Shown here piece by piece: positions 22,798 to 30,639 of a stretch of DNA of 32,460 nucleotides (its first letter is position 1; every line of letters begins with the position of its first letter). Position numbers and translations under genes: made by a program. Below the pieces are notes generated by a model that worked only from the letters and a program-made list of their open reading frames with translations, did no database searches and was not told the origin of the DNA. This DNA comes from an uncultured Bacilli bacterium (lineage in GTDB: Bacteria > Bacillota_I > Bacilli_A > RF39 > UBA660), in assembly GCA_947623825.1 (NCBI GenBank), contig CANQHQ010000017.1, positions 1 through 32,460 on the forward strand. The letters are read 5' to 3'.

Positions 22798-24276
22798 TTA
22801 TTCATTTACCTTTTTGAAGTAAACTGCAGTTCCTAATACACTGATAAGTGCAACAGTTCCCATAATCGCATAAGTTAATACATTATCTCCTGTAGATGGA
22901 ACTTCTGCAGGTGCTTCTTTGAATGTTACTGTTACAATAACATCATCTTCAGGCATTACAAATTGATCTCCTACAACTTCAACTTTAGTTCCATCAGTTT
23001 TAGTAACAACAACGATAGTATCTATAACAAATCCTTCGGCAGGAGTATAATCAATAGTAACAGTCTCTCCTTCAACAGCGTTCTCAGGTAAACTTACAGT
23101 TCCGTTATTTGGATCTGAATAAGAAATTTCATGTAATTTACCAACTACTCCATTTACTGATTGACCATAATTATCATCATCGCTTAAATATTCAGTACTG
23201 ATAGTATGATTAAATTTTCCACCACTTACAATAAATTCATCTTCTTCGGATGTAGTTTCACCATAAGACAATAATGAATCCACATCACCATTAATATTTC
23301 CATTAGTTATTGTAACGTTAGCATCATCTTCGTAACCAGTATCATTAGTATTATCAACGACTATAGCAACACCTGTAGGAAGTTGAACATAAGAACCCTC
23401 TTCTTGAGAATCACCAACACGAATCGTTTCATCAGTGGTTCCAGTTGCATTAATGTCACCGCCATTAATTACAACATCACCTTGACGAGCAACTATACCA
23501 ATTTTACCTGTGATATTTCCACCAGTAATAGTTAAATTACCAGTTTGTGGATGATAAATAACTGCATTTTCTCTACTAACTAAAGTTCCACCTTTAATTT
23601 CAATGATTGATTCGTGAGTTCCGTTACCATTACCAGAAATAGCAAAAGTATCACTTTCGATATATCCACCATTAACAATTAAATGAGAACCCGTGTACGC
23701 TAATGTAATTCCACCAAAACCATCAACAACAACACCATCATTAATAGTTAAAGTTAAACGTGAATTAGATTGTGTGTCACTTGCTGATCCACCAATTTCA
23801 ATAACTCCTGTTGCATTAGTTTCAAAAGAGTTAGTATAAGTTCCACCATTCAAAGTTACAGTTCCTTTTTGAATTTTAAGAGCTGGACCATTATTATCGG
23901 TATGTTTAATAATTCCTGTTTTTTCATCACTACTATCGATAATTGTTGCAGTTTCACCATAAGCTATATAAACACTAGCGTTAGTAGAACTTGTACCAGT
24001 GATTTCATGACCATTTAAATCAAAGGTATAAGAATTAAGACCACTTTTACCAAGAATTAAATAACCAGTTGAATCTGATGATAAATCAATATCTTTCATT
24101 ACTACAATAGTATCATCATCAGTAGCTTCTGCAAATGCATCTTTTACTGAAGCATAACACTGATCACTTATTTTAGCACCAACGTCACCTTGGCAATCAA
24201 TAGTTTCGGCTTTAACAGTTGAAGTTACAGCAAATAGAGCAACTACAGCAATCAGAAATAAATTTAATTTTTTCAT
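22798..24276 (-). CDS. beta-helix surface protein, VPSTGD type, phase-variable promoter
   Basis: The 492-residue product has a signal peptide (1-23, VKA) and a right-handed beta-helix (about 30-370) with many short repeats such as GGTYTNSF, INGGDINATG and ITNGNINGDV. A divergent InlB B-repeat-like domain follows (GFVIDTIVV...FVMPEDDVIVTVTF), then the signal VPSTGDNVLTY with hydrophobic span and FKKVNE. Its C-terminal half is strongly similar to that of the neighbour at 24489-26612. The plan fits a wall-anchored adhesin or glycan-binding protein; no lyase catalytic residues could be assigned. The long leader (about 70 bases between -10 and ATG) is shared with the 707-residue gene. The promoter contains a G9 tract. 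Confidence 0.85.
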   Translation of the reverse strand: MKKLNLFLIAVVALFAVTSTVKAETIDCQGDVGAKISDQCYASVKDAFAEATDDDTIVVMKDIDLSSDSTGYLILGKSGLNSYTFDLNGHEITGTSSTNASVYIAYGETATIIDSSDEKTGIIKHTDNNGPALKIQKGTVTLNGGTYTNSFETNATGVIEIGGSASDTQSNSRLTLTINDGVVVDGFGGITLAYTGSHLIVNGGYIESDTFAISGNGNGTHESIIEIKGGTLVSRENAVIYHPQTGNLTITGGNITGKIGIVARQGDVVINGGDINATGTTDETIRVGDSQEEGSYVQLPTGVAIVVDNTNDTGYEDDANVTITNGNINGDVDSLLSYGETTSEEDEFIVSGGKFNHTISTEYLSDDDNYGQSVNGVVGKLHEISYSDPNNGTVSLPENAVEGETVTIDYTPAEGFVIDTIVVVTKTDGTKVEVVGDQFVMPEDDVIVTVTFKEAPAEVPSTGDNVLTYAIMGTVALISVLGTAVYFKKVNE

Positions 24277-24347
24277 ATTATCCTCTTCCTTTCTTATATG
24301 AAATTTACAAGATGTTTGAGACTTCCTCCTTTCTTGAATGTTTCTAC

Positions 24348-24379
24348 CCTATAATAACACCCCCCCCCGCAACTGTCAA
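24348..24379 (-). promoter_or_regulatory. promoter with G9 tract in the spacer
   Basis: On the minus strand TTGACA (24379-24374) and TATAGG (24353-24348), the position matching the sister -10, are 20 bases apart. An overlapping TATTAT (24356-24351) is 17 away, so this copy may be on. Nine G fill 24360-24368. Confidence 0.85.
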
Positions 24380-24449
24380 TGATTATTTTTATCATGACAA
24401 AATTTGCAAAATTTTACAAATCACACTATTTGTTAGTTGTTTTACAAAA

Positions 24450-24482
24450 AAAAAGAAATGACAACGAAGTCACTTCTTTCTA
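24450..24482 (-). terminator. terminator of the 707-residue surface-protein gene
   Basis: The same AAGAAGTGAC-TTCGTT-GTCATTTCTT hairpin as at 22764, followed by a longer T run. Confidence 0.85.
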
Positions 24483-24488
24483 ATTCTT

Positions 24489-26612
24489 TTATTCATTTAC
24501 CTTTTTGAAGTAAACTGCAGTTCCTAATACACTGATAAGTGCAACAGTTCCCATAACAGCATAAGTTAATACATTATCTCCTGTTGATGGAACTTCAATA
24601 GGCAATTCTTTAAATGTAACTTTTACGGTAACATTACCTTCAGGCATTACAAATTGATTACCAACAACTGCAACTTCCGTTCCGTCTTCTAAAGTAACAA
24701 TGATAGCACCTATCTCGAAACCCTCTTTAGGTTCACATTCAACAGTAACTGTTTCTCCTTCAGCGGCATTCTCTGGCACATTTACAGTTCCGTTTTTTAC
24801 ATCGCCAATTGTTATTTTATGAATTTTACCAACTACACCATTTATTGATTGACCATATTCATTCTCATTGATTAAATATTCAGTATTTATAGTATGATTA
24901 AATTTTCCACCGCTTACAACAAATTCCTTTTCTTCGGATGTAGTTTTACCATAAGACAATAATGAATCTACATCACCATTAATATTTCCAGCTGTAATTG
25001 TAACATTCGCATCGTCGGCATAACCAGTTTCATTAGAATTATCAACAATTATAGCAACACCTGTAGGAAGTTGAACATAATCATCTCCATCTTTAGAGTC
25101 ACCAACACGAATCTTTTCATCAGCTGATCCAGTTGCATTAATGTCACCACCAGTAACTTTAACGTCTCCTTGACGAGCAACTACACCAATCTTACCAGTG
25201 ATATCTCCATCTTCAATAGTTAATGTACCAGTTTGTGGATGATAAATAGCTGCACTGTTTTCACTAGTTAAAGATCCACCACTAATAGTAATCTTTGAAT
25301 TGTGAGTTTGAGCTCCATTTCCTGATACGGCAAATGATTTAGAAGTAACATTTCCACCTTGGAAATCCAATTCAGGATTATTACCAAATAAACCAATACC
25401 TCCAGTTATATTAGCATCAGTTATAGTTACTTTTGCACCAGGAGTTTCACTATCATCTCCTTCTAAACCGATAGAGATAGCTACATCATTAGTATTTTCG
25501 CCACCTAATAATGTTTCATTAATTTTAATAGTACCTCCAGAAATCATAGCATCTGTTTTTGGATAAGTCACTAAAATGGCAGGAGCACTAGTCTTATTTT
25601 CAACGGTTCCATCACTCATTACTAAGTGAGCTTCCCTTTTCAATTCATTCTCTCCTACTTGAATAGCTGCAGAGCCACTATTAGAAATAAATGTTCCACC
25701 TTTAACAGTAGCTGTACTTGTAGCAATTAAAAGTGCATTTCCACCTTCAGTACTAGTATTTTCAATTTTACCACCAGTAACTTCTAAACTAACATCTGTA
25801 CCAGATGACAGTGATCCTAATTGAACAGCAGAATATCCTGACTCTTTAGCTGTTATCGTACCATTGGTAATTTTGGCACTACCTTTATCAATCATAACAC
25901 CAACACTATTACTTTCAACAGTTCCACCATTAAATGTAAGTGTTCCTTTTGTAGCATCCTTATCTCCTACTAAAATAGCTGTACTCTTACCATCAAATTG
26001 AATAGTACCATTATTTACAGTTAAATCACCTTGTACAATATTTATGGCAAATCCACTTGTAGTACTTTTATTGTGAACTGTTCCACCGTTCATTGTCATG
26101 CTTCCTGTATAATTAGCACCACTACTATGACCTATTTGAATAACTGCAGCAGCAGTAGTAGATTCTAAAGTACCACCATTTAAATCTAAATGACCTGCAG
26201 CTACAAGCACAATAGGTGATGAATTGCTTTTTATAGTACCAGTTGATTCACTATCTTCTATTGTTAAGTTAACAGCTGCATTGGCAATTTGAAAACCAAC
26301 AGCACTCCCACCACGGTCTACTGTTAGCACTTTTCCATTTAAATCTAAAGTTGCACTTTTAGACACAGATACTAAACTACTAATTGTATCCTCTTTTAAT
26401 ACTTTGATAGTACCATTATCAGATACATCTTTAAAGGCATCAGTTAAACTTGTGCAATACTTAAGCCCATCAGCGGTTGTAATACTATAATTAGCAGATG
26501 CTTCATCATCAGTACAAGTTGCTGCAAAAACTGTATTTGGATTTACTAACAAACAAAGTCCTAAAACTAAAGCACTAAATATTAATCTTTTTGATCTTTT
26601 TAATTTTCTCAT
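24489..26612 (-). CDS. large beta-helix surface protein, VPSTGD type, phase-variable promoter
   Basis: The 707-residue product is the largest of the locus. After a signal peptide (1-30, VFA) it has a long right-handed beta-helix (about 60-580) of 20-25-residue coils, many with GGT or GGx turns (MNGGTVHNKS, FNGGTVESNS, VKGGTFISNS). A B-repeat-like domain ends in FVMPEGNVTVKVTF, and the sorting signal is VPSTGDNVLTY...FKKVNE. From about residue 430 on it closely matches the 492-residue neighbour, while its N-terminal helix is about 200 residues longer, as if coils were gained or lost. It should be an elongated wall-anchored surface protein, perhaps an adhesin. The promoter carries a G10 tract. 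Confidence 0.85.
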   Translation of the reverse strand: MRKLKRSKRLIFSALVLGLCLLVNPNTVFAATCTDDEASANYSITTADGLKYCTSLTDAFKDVSDNGTIKVLKEDTISSLVSVSKSATLDLNGKVLTVDRGGSAVGFQIANAAVNLTIEDSESTGTIKSNSSPIVLVAAGHLDLNGGTLESTTAAAVIQIGHSSGANYTGSMTMNGGTVHNKSTTSGFAINIVQGDLTVNNGTIQFDGKSTAILVGDKDATKGTLTFNGGTVESNSVGVMIDKGSAKITNGTITAKESGYSAVQLGSLSSGTDVSLEVTGGKIENTSTEGGNALLIATSTATVKGGTFISNSGSAAIQVGENELKREAHLVMSDGTVENKTSAPAILVTYPKTDAMISGGTIKINETLLGGENTNDVAISIGLEGDDSETPGAKVTITDANITGGIGLFGNNPELDFQGGNVTSKSFAVSGNGAQTHNSKITISGGSLTSENSAAIYHPQTGTLTIEDGDITGKIGVVARQGDVKVTGGDINATGSADEKIRVGDSKDGDDYVQLPTGVAIIVDNSNETGYADDANVTITAGNINGDVDSLLSYGKTTSEEKEFVVSGGKFNHTINTEYLINENEYGQSINGVVGKIHKITIGDVKNGTVNVPENAAEGETVTVECEPKEGFEIGAIIVTLEDGTEVAVVGNQFVMPEGNVTVKVTFKELPIEVPSTGDNVLTYAVMGTVALISVLGTAVYFKKVNE

Positions 26613-26683
26613 GTTATCCTCTTCCTTTCTTATATGAACTTCACAAGATGTTTGAGACTCCCTCCTCTCTTAAATATTTCGAC

Positions 26684-26718
26684 TCTATAATAACATACCC
26701 CCCCCCCGCCACTGTCAA
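26684..26718 (-). promoter_or_regulatory. promoter with G10 tract in the spacer
   Basis: On the minus strand TTGACA (26718-26713) and TATAGA (26689-26684) are 23 bases apart; an overlapping TATTAT (26692-26687) is 20 away. Ten G fill 26698-26707. This is the longest spacer of the set, so it is probably weak in the sequenced state. Confidence 0.85.
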
Positions 26719-26785
26719 TACTTATTTTAGACATACACGAAAAAAACTAGTCACGAACATTATTTATTAGTTTTTATGCTTAAAA

Positions 26786-26818
26786 AAAAGAAATGACAAC
26801 GAAGTCACTTCTTTCTAA
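26786..26818 (-). terminator. terminator of the 316-residue surface-protein gene
   Basis: A third copy of the AAGAAGTGAC-TTCGTT-GTCATTTCTT hairpin with a T run. Confidence 0.85.
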
Positions 26819-26824
26819 TTCTTT

Positions 26825-27775
26825 TTATTCATTTACTTTTTTGAAGTAAAGAGCAGTTCCTAATACACTTACAAGTGCAACAGTTCCCATAACTGCATAA
26901 GTTAATACGTTATCCCCAGTAGATGGATTTTCTTCGTTTTCCACTACTTTATCAACTAACTTAATATAAGCCGTTTTCGTTCCATCTAAATCCTTATCGA
27001 AATCAAAAGGAGTAGTCATAGCTTCATCACTATAAATTCCTTCGATTACAAGTTTTTCAAATTCAGAGCTAACTAGCTTACGAAGTTGATCCTCAACGTC
27101 TTCTTTCGTAGTACCCTCATCATAATACAATGTTCCACGATTTTCAAACCCTTCATATTCAGAAGTATATCTGTAAGCATAATCTAACTTACTTTGATTA
27201 GATTTTTCTAGATATATATTCTCATTCCATACGTCTGTATCTCCACTACCTTGTTCTTTTAAAACAATAGTTTTAGGATTAACAACAAGTGTTATGTTTT
27301 GAGTGTGATGTCCATCACTTTCATCATCCCAAGTTAGAACGAAAGTTTTTTCATAATCTTTTTTCTCCTTAGCAACTTCTTCTAAGAGTGTTTGATTGAA
27401 ACCAAACCACTCAGTGAAAGTAAATACACCACTCGATTCAGAATCTGTATAATCAGTTGTATCAATCTTAACATTCTTTGTTCCTTCTGGTAATTCAAAA
27501 TCTAATCCAACCCAAGTATATCCGCCAGGTCTATAGTTAACACCATCGCCACTACTTCCTTGTTCTGCAAGAAGTTGATATGTACCATCATAAACAGTAA
27601 CAATTACTTCAGCCGTTTCACTTCCAGTAACAACAGGTCTTCTAGTTGGATCAAGCAAACTATCGTTAGCTGTATTCTCTGTAACTTTGGCATATTGTTC
27701 TTCAGCAGCATATACGGGAACTACACATAGCATACCTACGAATAATGCCATCATAAACATTATTGCTTTTTTCAT
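26825..27775 (-). CDS. sortase-anchored surface protein, NPSTGD type, phase-variable promoter
   Basis: The start is ATG 27775, which has GAGAGGAGAG upstream and opens the signal peptide MKKAIMFMMALFVGMLCVV; the frame continues upstream to 27838 but would run through the promoter. The 316-residue product is a close paralog of the 313-residue protein at 21677-22618, with the same beta regions (FTFTEWFGFN, IEGIYSDEAMTTPFDF) and the same NPSTGDNVLTY...FKKVNE end. The two copies are separated by the beta-helix pair, so duplication was followed by insertion or rearrangement. It should be anchored by the class B sortase. The promoter has a G9 tract with an 18-bp spacer, the closest of the four to the optimum. 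Confidence 0.85.
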   Translation of the reverse strand: MKKAIMFMMALFVGMLCVVPVYAAEEQYAKVTENTANDSLLDPTRRPVVTGSETAEVIVTVYDGTYQLLAEQGSSGDGVNYRPGGYTWVGLDFELPEGTKNVKIDTTDYTDSESSGVFTFTEWFGFNQTLLEEVAKEKKDYEKTFVLTWDDESDGHHTQNITLVVNPKTIVLKEQGSGDTDVWNENIYLEKSNQSKLDYAYRYTSEYEGFENRGTLYYDEGTTKEDVEDQLRKLVSSEFEKLVIEGIYSDEAMTTPFDFDKDLDGTKTAYIKLVDKVVENEENPSTGDNVLTYAVMGTVALVSVLGTALYFKKVNE

Positions 27776-27808
27776 AAATTTTCTCTCCTCTCCAATAATA
27801 TCTACACT

Positions 27809-27838
27809 ACTATAATAACATACCCCCCCCCACGTCAA
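27809..27838 (-). promoter_or_regulatory. promoter with G9 tract in the spacer
   Basis: On the minus strand TTGACG (27838-27833) and TATAGT (27814-27809) are 18 bases apart, with nine G at 27823-27831. An overlapping TATTAT lies 15 from the -35. Confidence 0.85.
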
Positions 27839-27918
27839 TATTTACCTTTAGATTACATGAAAAATTTTACCGTAAAATTTACAATTTATTAGTTCTTTTG
27901 CATAAAAAAGAAATAAAC

Positions 27919-27950
27919 ATAAAAACGTACCTTTACCAAGTACGTTTTCT
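27919..27950 (-). terminator. terminator of the tRNA operon
   Basis: On the minus strand AAACGTAC-TTGGTAAAG-GTACGTTT is followed by TTATG. A second small hairpin ACTCG-GAATTT-CGAGT lies at 27957-27974, between it and tRNA-Phe, perhaps a processing site. Confidence 0.8.
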
Positions 27951-27984
27951 ATTCTTACTCGAAATTCCGAGTTTTCTATCGATC

Positions 27985-28060
<76 letters not shown>

Positions 28061-28063
28061 ATA

Positions 28064-28139
28064 TGGCGGTCTCGGCGGGACTTGAACCCGTGATCTTCTG
28101 CGTGACAGGCAGACGTGTTAACCACTGCACTACGAGACC
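28064..28139 (-). tRNA. tRNA-Asp (GTC)
   Basis: Full cloverleaf, acceptor GGTCTCG/CGAGACC, discriminator G, anticodon loop CTGTCAC, encoded CCA. Three bases separate it from tRNA-Phe. Confidence 0.95.
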
Positions 28140-28142
28140 AAT

Positions 28143-28219
<77 letters not shown>

Positions 28220-28228
28220 ATATCAAAA

Positions 28229-28321
28229 TGGCGGAGGAAAAGGGATTCGAACCCCTGCGCCGCTTACACGACCTCCCGGTTTTCAAGACCGGTCCCTTCA
28301 ACCAGACTTGGGTATTCCTCC
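28229..28321 (-). tRNA. tRNA-Ser (TGA)
   Basis: 93 bases with a long variable arm, anticodon stem CCGGT/ACCGG and loop CTTGAAA, acceptor GGAGGAA/TTCCTCC, encoded CCA. Confidence 0.95.
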
Positions 28322-28326
28322 AAAGA

Positions 28327-28402
28327 TGGTGCCTCGTTGGAGATTCGAACTCCAGACCCTTTGATTAAAAGTCAAATGCTCTACCTACTGAGCTAACGAA
28401 GC
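28327..28402 (-). tRNA. tRNA-Lys (TTT)
   Basis: Acceptor GCTTCGT/ACGAGGC, anticodon stem TTTGA/TCAAA with loop CTTTTAA, encoded CCA. Confidence 0.95.
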
Positions 28403-28414
28403 AAAATTTAAAAA

Positions 28415-28489
28415 TGGCTGCCTCAGCTAGATTCGAACTAGCGCATGTCAGAGTCAAAGTCTGATGCCTTACCACTTGGCTATGAGGCA
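28415..28489 (-). tRNA. tRNA-Gln (TTG)
   Basis: Acceptor TGCCTCA/TGAGGCA with G73, anticodon loop CTTTGAC, encoded CCA. It is very similar to tRNA-Gln (CTG) at 6507 and supplies the other glutamine anticodon. Confidence 0.95.
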
Positions 28490-28495
28490 ATATCA

Positions 28496-28580
28496 TGGTG
28501 GAGAGAGATGGTTTCGAACCATCGAACCCATAGGGAGCAGATTTACAGTCTGCCGCGTTTGACCACTTCGCTACCTCTCC
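28496..28580 (-). tRNA. tRNA-Tyr (GTA)
   Basis: 85 bases with a long variable arm, anticodon stem GCAGA/TCTGC and loop CTGTAAA, acceptor GGAGAGG, encoded CCA. Confidence 0.95.
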
Positions 28581-28584
28581 ACAT

Positions 28585-28673
28585 TGGTGCCTAAGGCCGG
28601 ACTTGAACCGGCACGAGATTTGAGTCTCGCAGGATTTTAAGTCCTGTGCGTCTACCTATTCCGCCACTCAGGC
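28585..28673 (-). tRNA. tRNA-Leu (TAA)
   Basis: 89 bases with a long variable arm, anticodon stem AGGA/TCCT and loop CTTAAAA, encoded CCA. Confidence 0.95.
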
Positions 28674-28687
28674 ATAGAAACAAAAAA

Positions 28688-28763
28688 TGGTGCCGAAACC
28701 AGGAATCGAACCCGGAACCTACTGATTACAAATCAGTTGCTCTACCTATTGAGCTATTTCGGC
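28688..28763 (-). tRNA. tRNA-Thr (TGT)
   Basis: Acceptor GCCGAAA/TTTCGGC, anticodon stem CTGAT/ATCAG with loop TTGTA-containing TTTGTAA, encoded CCA. Confidence 0.95.
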
Positions 28764-28768
28764 ATAAA

Positions 28769-28845
28769 TGGTGGGCGATATAGGACTCGAACCTATGACC
28801 CCCTGCTTGTAGGGCAGGTGCTCTAACCAACTGAGCTAATCGCCC
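28769..28845 (-). tRNA. tRNA-Val (TAC)
   Basis: First gene of the operon. Acceptor GGGCGAT/ATCGCCC, anticodon stem CCTGC/GCAGG with loop CCTACAA, encoded CCA. Confidence 0.95.
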
Positions 28846-28900
28846 GAAAAATAAAATAATAAATTGTAATCATCACGAAAATCCGTAATGACAAGATAAA

Positions 28901-28928
28901 TTATACTATAGCGATTCTTAAAAAGCAA
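28901..28928 (-). promoter_or_regulatory. promoter of the ten-tRNA operon
   Basis: On the minus strand TTGCTT (28928-28923) and TATAAT (28906-28901) are 16 bases apart, about 55 bases before tRNA-Val. Confidence 0.8.
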
Positions 28929-28936
28929 TAGTTTTT

Positions 28937-29305
28937 TTATTTTTTTTCGGCTTTTTTGGCAATTTCCTTGAGTTTATCACCAATCCAATCATCCAAGCGG
29001 TGTTGCAACGGAAGAAAACCTCCACCTACTTCGACAATCTGACATCGTGCTTTCTTCGCTGTACGATAATCCAAGTCTTTGATACTCAATTTCACATGAT
29101 AATTTTCTTCATCCGTTTCTACCACCCGAACTTGAATGGTTTCCCCAATGTTCACATAGTCATGAATATTTCGCACATAATTAGAAGAAATCTCTGAAAT
29201 ATGAATCAATCCACTATAAAATTCATCCAGTCCTACAAAAATACCATATTTTTCAATTCCTGTCACACATCCGGTAACAATCTTTCCCTTCTCGTATTTC
29301 TGCAT
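28937..29305 (-). CDS. S1-domain RNA-binding protein, CvfD/YugI-like
   Basis: The true start is ATG 29305 behind GGTGG; the longer frame to 29536 crosses the promoter region and the neighbouring gene. The 122-residue protein begins with a full S1 domain (about 4-75: GKIVTGCVTGIEKYGIFVGL, GLIHISEIS, VRVVETDEENYHVKLSI). A tail follows with a basic/acidic helix KLKEIAKKAEKK. Size and layout match B. subtilis YugI (general stress protein 13) and streptococcal CvfD, ribosome-associated S1 proteins that tune gene expression under stress. It is divergent from the NifU-like gene, and the tRNA operon follows directly downstream. Confidence 0.85.
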   Translation of the reverse strand: MQKYEKGKIVTGCVTGIEKYGIFVGLDEFYSGLIHISEISSNYVRNIHDYVNIGETIQVRVVETDEENYHVKLSIKDLDYRTAKKARCQIVEVGGGFLPLQHRLDDWIGDKLKEIAKKAEKK

Positions 29306-29324
29306 AATTCCACCTTCGTCTAAG

Positions 29325-29353
29325 ATTATAACAAATTTTATCAGAGAAAACAA
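29325..29353 (-). promoter_or_regulatory. promoter of the S1-domain gene
   Basis: On the minus strand TTGTTT (29353-29348) and TATAAT (29330-29325) are 17 bases apart, about 20 bases before the ATG. Confidence 0.75.
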
Positions 29354-29365
29354 CAAAAAATCCGA

Positions 29366-29394
29366 TTGCGAAAGAAAGTAAAATAACATATAAT
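29366..29394 (+). promoter_or_regulatory. promoter of the NifU-like gene
   Basis: TTGCGA (29366-29371) and TATAAT (29389-29394) are 17 bases apart, 23 bases before ATG 29418, and diverge from the S1 promoter. Confidence 0.8.
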
Positions 29395-29417
29395 AAAAAA
29401 GAAAGAGGAGGAACTCG

Positions 29418-29669
29418 ATGGATACAAAAGATACAAAAGAAATCGAAAAAAGAATTTTAGAAGTCATTGACAAACTCCGGCCATTCTTAATTAGCGACGG
29501 AGGAAACATTGAATTCGTAAAATGGGAAGATGGCATCGCCTACGTCCGTCTCACTGGACACTGTGCCAATTGCCCCATGATCGATACAACTCTAAAGGAT
29601 GGCATTGAAATCGCCATCACATCAGAAGTACCAGAAGTAGTAGAAGTAAGAAATGTAGAAGAAGAATAA
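29418..29669 (+). CDS. NifU-like iron-sulfur scaffold (Nfu type)
   Basis: This 83-residue protein is a stand-alone NifU C-terminal domain. It has the lead-in LRPFLISDGGNIEFV and the CxxC cluster ligands in HCANCPMIDTTLKDGIE. Two molecules bind one 4Fe-4S cluster through these cysteines and pass it to target proteins. The length equals that of the small Nfu proteins of Bacillus (YutI type, roughly 80-110 residues). A strong GAGGAGG site and a consensus promoter precede the start. It converges with a YutH/CotS-like gene; in Bacillus, yutI and yutH are also close together, which supports both assignments. Confidence 0.9.
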   Translation: MDTKDTKEIEKRILEVIDKLRPFLISDGGNIEFVKWEDGIAYVRLTGHCANCPMIDTTLKDGIEIAITSEVPEVVEVRNVEEE

Positions 29670-29683
29670 TCTACATTTTTTTC
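29651..29683 (+). terminator. terminator of the NifU-like gene
   Basis: AAATGTAG at 29651-29658 pairs with CTACATTT at 29671-29678 and is followed by TTTTTC. The hairpin overlaps the last codons of the gene and of the convergent gene at 29671. Confidence 0.75.
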
Positions 29684-30567
29684 TTGAGCCAAAAAATTTC
29701 ATCAATCTGATATTTTTCGTAAAGAAATTGATAAATAAAGGATAAAAGGGTTTGATATTCCTCTACCCGCTCATAAAACAGAAATTGATTTTTTCCTTCC
29801 TCTAACGTATCAAAATAAAAACTAGGAAATAACAATCGAGAAAGAAACAATTGCGCTTCCCCGCGACGAAAAGAAACTTTGCTCAAAAACGACTCTATCG
29901 AAGACCAATCCAGTTCAGAAAACCAAAAACTATTTTTAATATACTCAGCTACATCTCTAACTCGATAATCAAAAATAAGAAAAACAGGATCATAATATTC
30001 TGTAAAAGTCATTTTACTAGATACACGACGATGAGACGGAACCAAAGGATACGCTTCCTGAGAAGGTAACGTCCGCAAGGTCTCTCGATAATAACTTATC
30101 GCTACTTCTCCCATCCCAATAAAATAAAAAAATAAATCAGGTTCGATAGAAAAACGACTTTTCCCACTGACAAATAACTCTTCGAAATAATCAATTTTTT
30201 GTTCCCATAAATTCGCCCAAGGGATTTTTTCAGTTCCCTGTGGAAAAAAAGAATAGTTCCATTCATTCTTTAAATCATCCAATTGAAGAGAGTGCGAAGG
30301 AACCGGTTTTAGTTTTAAAAGAAGATACTGTTTTTTTTCAATCGTCACAGAAATCGTATCAAATACACTTTTTACAATCTCATGATACAAATTAGAAAAG
30401 GATAAAATAGAAAGATAATTTTGATAAATCCGATGTAAATCTTCCCCATAAAAGAAAATTGGTTCTAACAAATACTCGTCTTTCCCATCCGAAAAATAAT
30501 ATTTTCCATTCACGAAACGCAACTCTGTTACAAATAAAGAATAGTAATACCTGATATATTCTTTCAT
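29671..30567 (-). CDS. YutH/CotS-like kinase-fold protein (tentative)
   Basis: I start at ATG 30567, which has AGGTG 12 bases upstream; a GTG six bases earlier is possible. The 298-residue protein has no signal peptide or membrane segment and is rich in Tyr, Phe and Trp. Near the centre, SHRRVSSKMTF followed by VFLIFDYRVRDVAEYIK resembles the catalytic and DFD-type region of the CotS/choline-kinase fold. The usual HxD is degraded to SHRR and the metal Asp motif is FDY. YutH of Bacillus, a spore-coat-linked member, lies near a NifU-like gene as here. It is likely an inactive or highly divergent kinase-like protein. No other sporulation gene is in the window, so a spore role is unproven. Confidence 0.55.
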   Translation of the reverse strand: MKEYIRYYYSLFVTELRFVNGKYYFSDGKDEYLLEPIFFYGEDLHRIYQNYLSILSFSNLYHEIVKSVFDTISVTIEKKQYLLLKLKPVPSHSLQLDDLKNEWNYSFFPQGTEKIPWANLWEQKIDYFEELFVSGKSRFSIEPDLFFYFIGMGEVAISYYRETLRTLPSQEAYPLVPSHRRVSSKMTFTEYYDPVFLIFDYRVRDVAEYIKNSFWFSELDWSSIESFLSKVSFRRGEAQLFLSRLLFPSFYFDTLEEGKNQFLFYERVEEYQTLLSFIYQFLYEKYQIDEIFWLKKKM

Positions 30568-30596
30568 CGGCACACACCTACTAAAGAATATGAAAA

Positions 30597-30622
30597 AAGC
30601 ACTAAGATTATTAGTGCTTTTC
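30597..30622 (-). terminator. terminator of the coiled-coil / DUF1292 operon
   Basis: AAAAGCACTAA and TTAGTGCTTTT form a perfect hairpin around a five-base loop, 18 bases after the stop at 30640 on the minus strand. A T run follows. Confidence 0.85.
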
Positions 30623-30639
30623 CTGTTCGTTTTGATTCT

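Noticed and set aside
24219-24461. 80-codon plus-strand frame
   Set aside because: It crosses the promoter, G-tract and signal-peptide region of the surface genes antisense; it has no ribosome site.
29306-29536. Upstream extension of the S1-domain protein to 29536
   Set aside because: The extra 77 codons are hydrophobic low-complexity text that runs through both divergent promoters and into the NifU-like gene; ATG 29305 has a ribosome site.
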